Origin: Aminipila luticellarii
GTDB taxonomy: Bacteria; Bacillota; Clostridia; Peptostreptococcales; Anaerovoracaceae
Length of the DNA: 64,000 nucleotides
Assembly (NCBI RefSeq): GCF_004103735.1
Contig: NZ_CP035281.1
Coordinates: 1,736,001-1,800,000 of the forward strand
Direction: 5' to 3'
Positions 63,186-64,000 of the stretch are shown here, one piece after another (the stretch's first letter is position 1; each line of letters begins with the position of its first letter). The notes beneath the pieces are model-generated. The model did not search any database. It was given only the letters and a program-made list of their open reading frames with translations, and was not told the DNA's origin. The position numbers and the translations under genes are program-made.

Positions 63186-64000
63186 ATGAATCAAAAAGAA
63201 AGCTTTTTAAAAGAAGAAGAAAAAACCATCCTAAACCTGCGCAGGCTCTATAAAAATTATGGCTATGCCCCATTTAAGATGGCAAAATTTGAAGAATATG
63301 ATCTGTATGCCCGCAACAAGGATTTCCTGCTCAGTGATCAGATTATAACCTTCACCGATACCAACGGCCGGCTGATGGCATTGAAGCCGGATGTAACCCT
63401 TTCCATTATAAAAAATGCAAAGAAGAAAAGCGATTCCATACAAAAATTATATTACAGTGAAAATGTTTACCGGGTTTCCAAGGATACCCATACATATAAA
63501 GAGTTTATGCAGACCGGGCTTGAATGTATAGGAGACATTGATCTCTATCACATGTGTGAAGTGCTTCTGCTGGCCTATAAAAGCCTTGAGCTCATCAGCA
63601 GCCGCTCCATTCTTACTCTTTCTCATATGGGCATCGTCTCCTCACTTCTGGAGGAATTGCATTTGAACGGAGAGCAGGAAAAAATAATCTTTCAATTCAT
63701 CAATGAAAAAAATGCACATGGTATAGAAAAAATGTGCGAACAGACTGGTATGAATCAGGAAATTTATAAAAAGCTGATGGCGTTGATTTCAACCTACGGC
63801 TCCATAGATTCGGTGTTAAAGAAACTACAGCATATCAGTACCAATGAAAAAATGGACTGTTTTATAGAAGAGTTAAAAAGTATAGGTGAAATCTTAAAAT
63901 TAAACGGCTGTGAGCATGTACAAATGGACTTTTCCGTTATCAATGGGATGAACTATTACAACGGAATCGTTTTTCAAGGATTTATAGACGGAATCCCAGC
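63186..64000 (+). CDS. hisZ: ATP phosphoribosyltransferase regulatory subunit HisZ (partial)
   Basis: The first 271 codons of a HisRS-like protein; the gene continues past the right edge. It aligns with class II synthetases (KPDVTLSIIKNA, ENVYRVSKDTHTYKEFMQTGLECIG and FSVINGMNYYNGIVF). HisZ activates the short HisG in histidine synthesis; true HisRS would need more tRNA-binding parts. It has an AGGAG site eight bases before the ATG and follows a terminator by 125 bases, so it is likely the first gene of a his operon. Confidence 0.9.
   Translation, partial: MNQKESFLKEEEKTILNLRRLYKNYGYAPFKMAKFEEYDLYARNKDFLLSDQIITFTDTNGRLMALKPDVTLSIIKNAKKKSDSIQKLYYSENVYRVSKDTHTYKEFMQTGLECIGDIDLYHMCEVLLLAYKSLELISSRSILTLSHMGIVSSLLEELHLNGEQEKIIFQFINEKNAHGIEKMCEQTGMNQEIYKKLMALISTYGSIDSVLKKLQHISTNEKMDCFIEELKSIGEILKLNGCEHVQMDFSVINGMNYYNGIVFQGFIDGIP

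Overview
The window is about 64 kb of bacterial chromosome with the gene content of a spore-forming anaerobic clostridium-like Firmicute. Evidence includes a CodY regulator, a YunB-type sporulation gene, PASTA-kinase/phosphatase and HslVU operons in Firmicute order, strong AGGAGG ribosome sites, consensus TTGACA/TATAAT promoters and moderate-to-low GC. An aconitase/isocitrate dehydrogenase pair, a membrane pyrophosphatase, sigma-54 and an ACT-less homoserine dehydrogenase would suit an amino-acid-fermenting member of the Eubacteriales (for example the Anaerovoracaceae). That placement is inference.

Layout. 1-5.9 kb (minus): a Tad/Flp-type pilus or secretion operon (CpaB, TadZ-like, CpaF ATPase, TadB, TadC) followed by at least five small membrane-anchored, pilin-like proteins, the last cut by the window edge. 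6-8.3 kb: a nitroreductase and a divergent ABC-F ATPase. 8.35-18.8 kb (minus): a long housekeeping operon for ribosome assembly, signalling and translation start (rpe, rsgA, prkC, prpC, rsmB, YugP peptidase, fmt, def, priA, queH). 18.8-21.2 kb: a repeat-rich intergenic block, a radical SAM gene, thymidine kinase and a small membrane protein. 21.3-25.1 kb: 26 tRNA genes, all minus strand, in two arrays related by segmental duplication, each with a 156-bp tandem repeat containing truncated tRNA-Thr 3' ends. 25.2-36.9 kb (minus): yigZ, hflX, yunB, codY, hslU, hslV, topA, dprA, YifB, YraN, then a HAD phosphatase and a metallo-hydrolase. 37.6-42.5 kb (plus): potassium uptake (trkA and two trkH) plus a CBS-domain protein. 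42.6-55.6 kb (minus): RNase R, a lipoprotein, ilvE, hppA, secG, the glycolytic run gap-pgk-tpiA-eno, rpoN and trmL. 55.8-64 kb (plus): homoserine dehydrogenase, a SEC-C protein, endonuclease III, the aconitase-isocitrate dehydrogenase-GntR group, a second GAPDH and the start of hisZ.

The genes join into several working units: a surface pilus system; translation start and maturation (fmt, def, rsmB, queH, tRNAs); stress proteolysis with the GTP/branched-chain amino-acid sensor CodY; potassium and pyrophosphate-linked ion transport; lower glycolysis; and the oxidative citrate-to-2-oxoglutarate branch under a likely local GntR repressor.

Most of the window is ordinary core genome. The least expected material is the repeat structure inside the tRNA arrays, the 288-bp inverted-repeat-bounded block upstream of the radical SAM gene, the run of small pilin-like proteins, and a second TrkH that lacks a selectivity-filter glycine.
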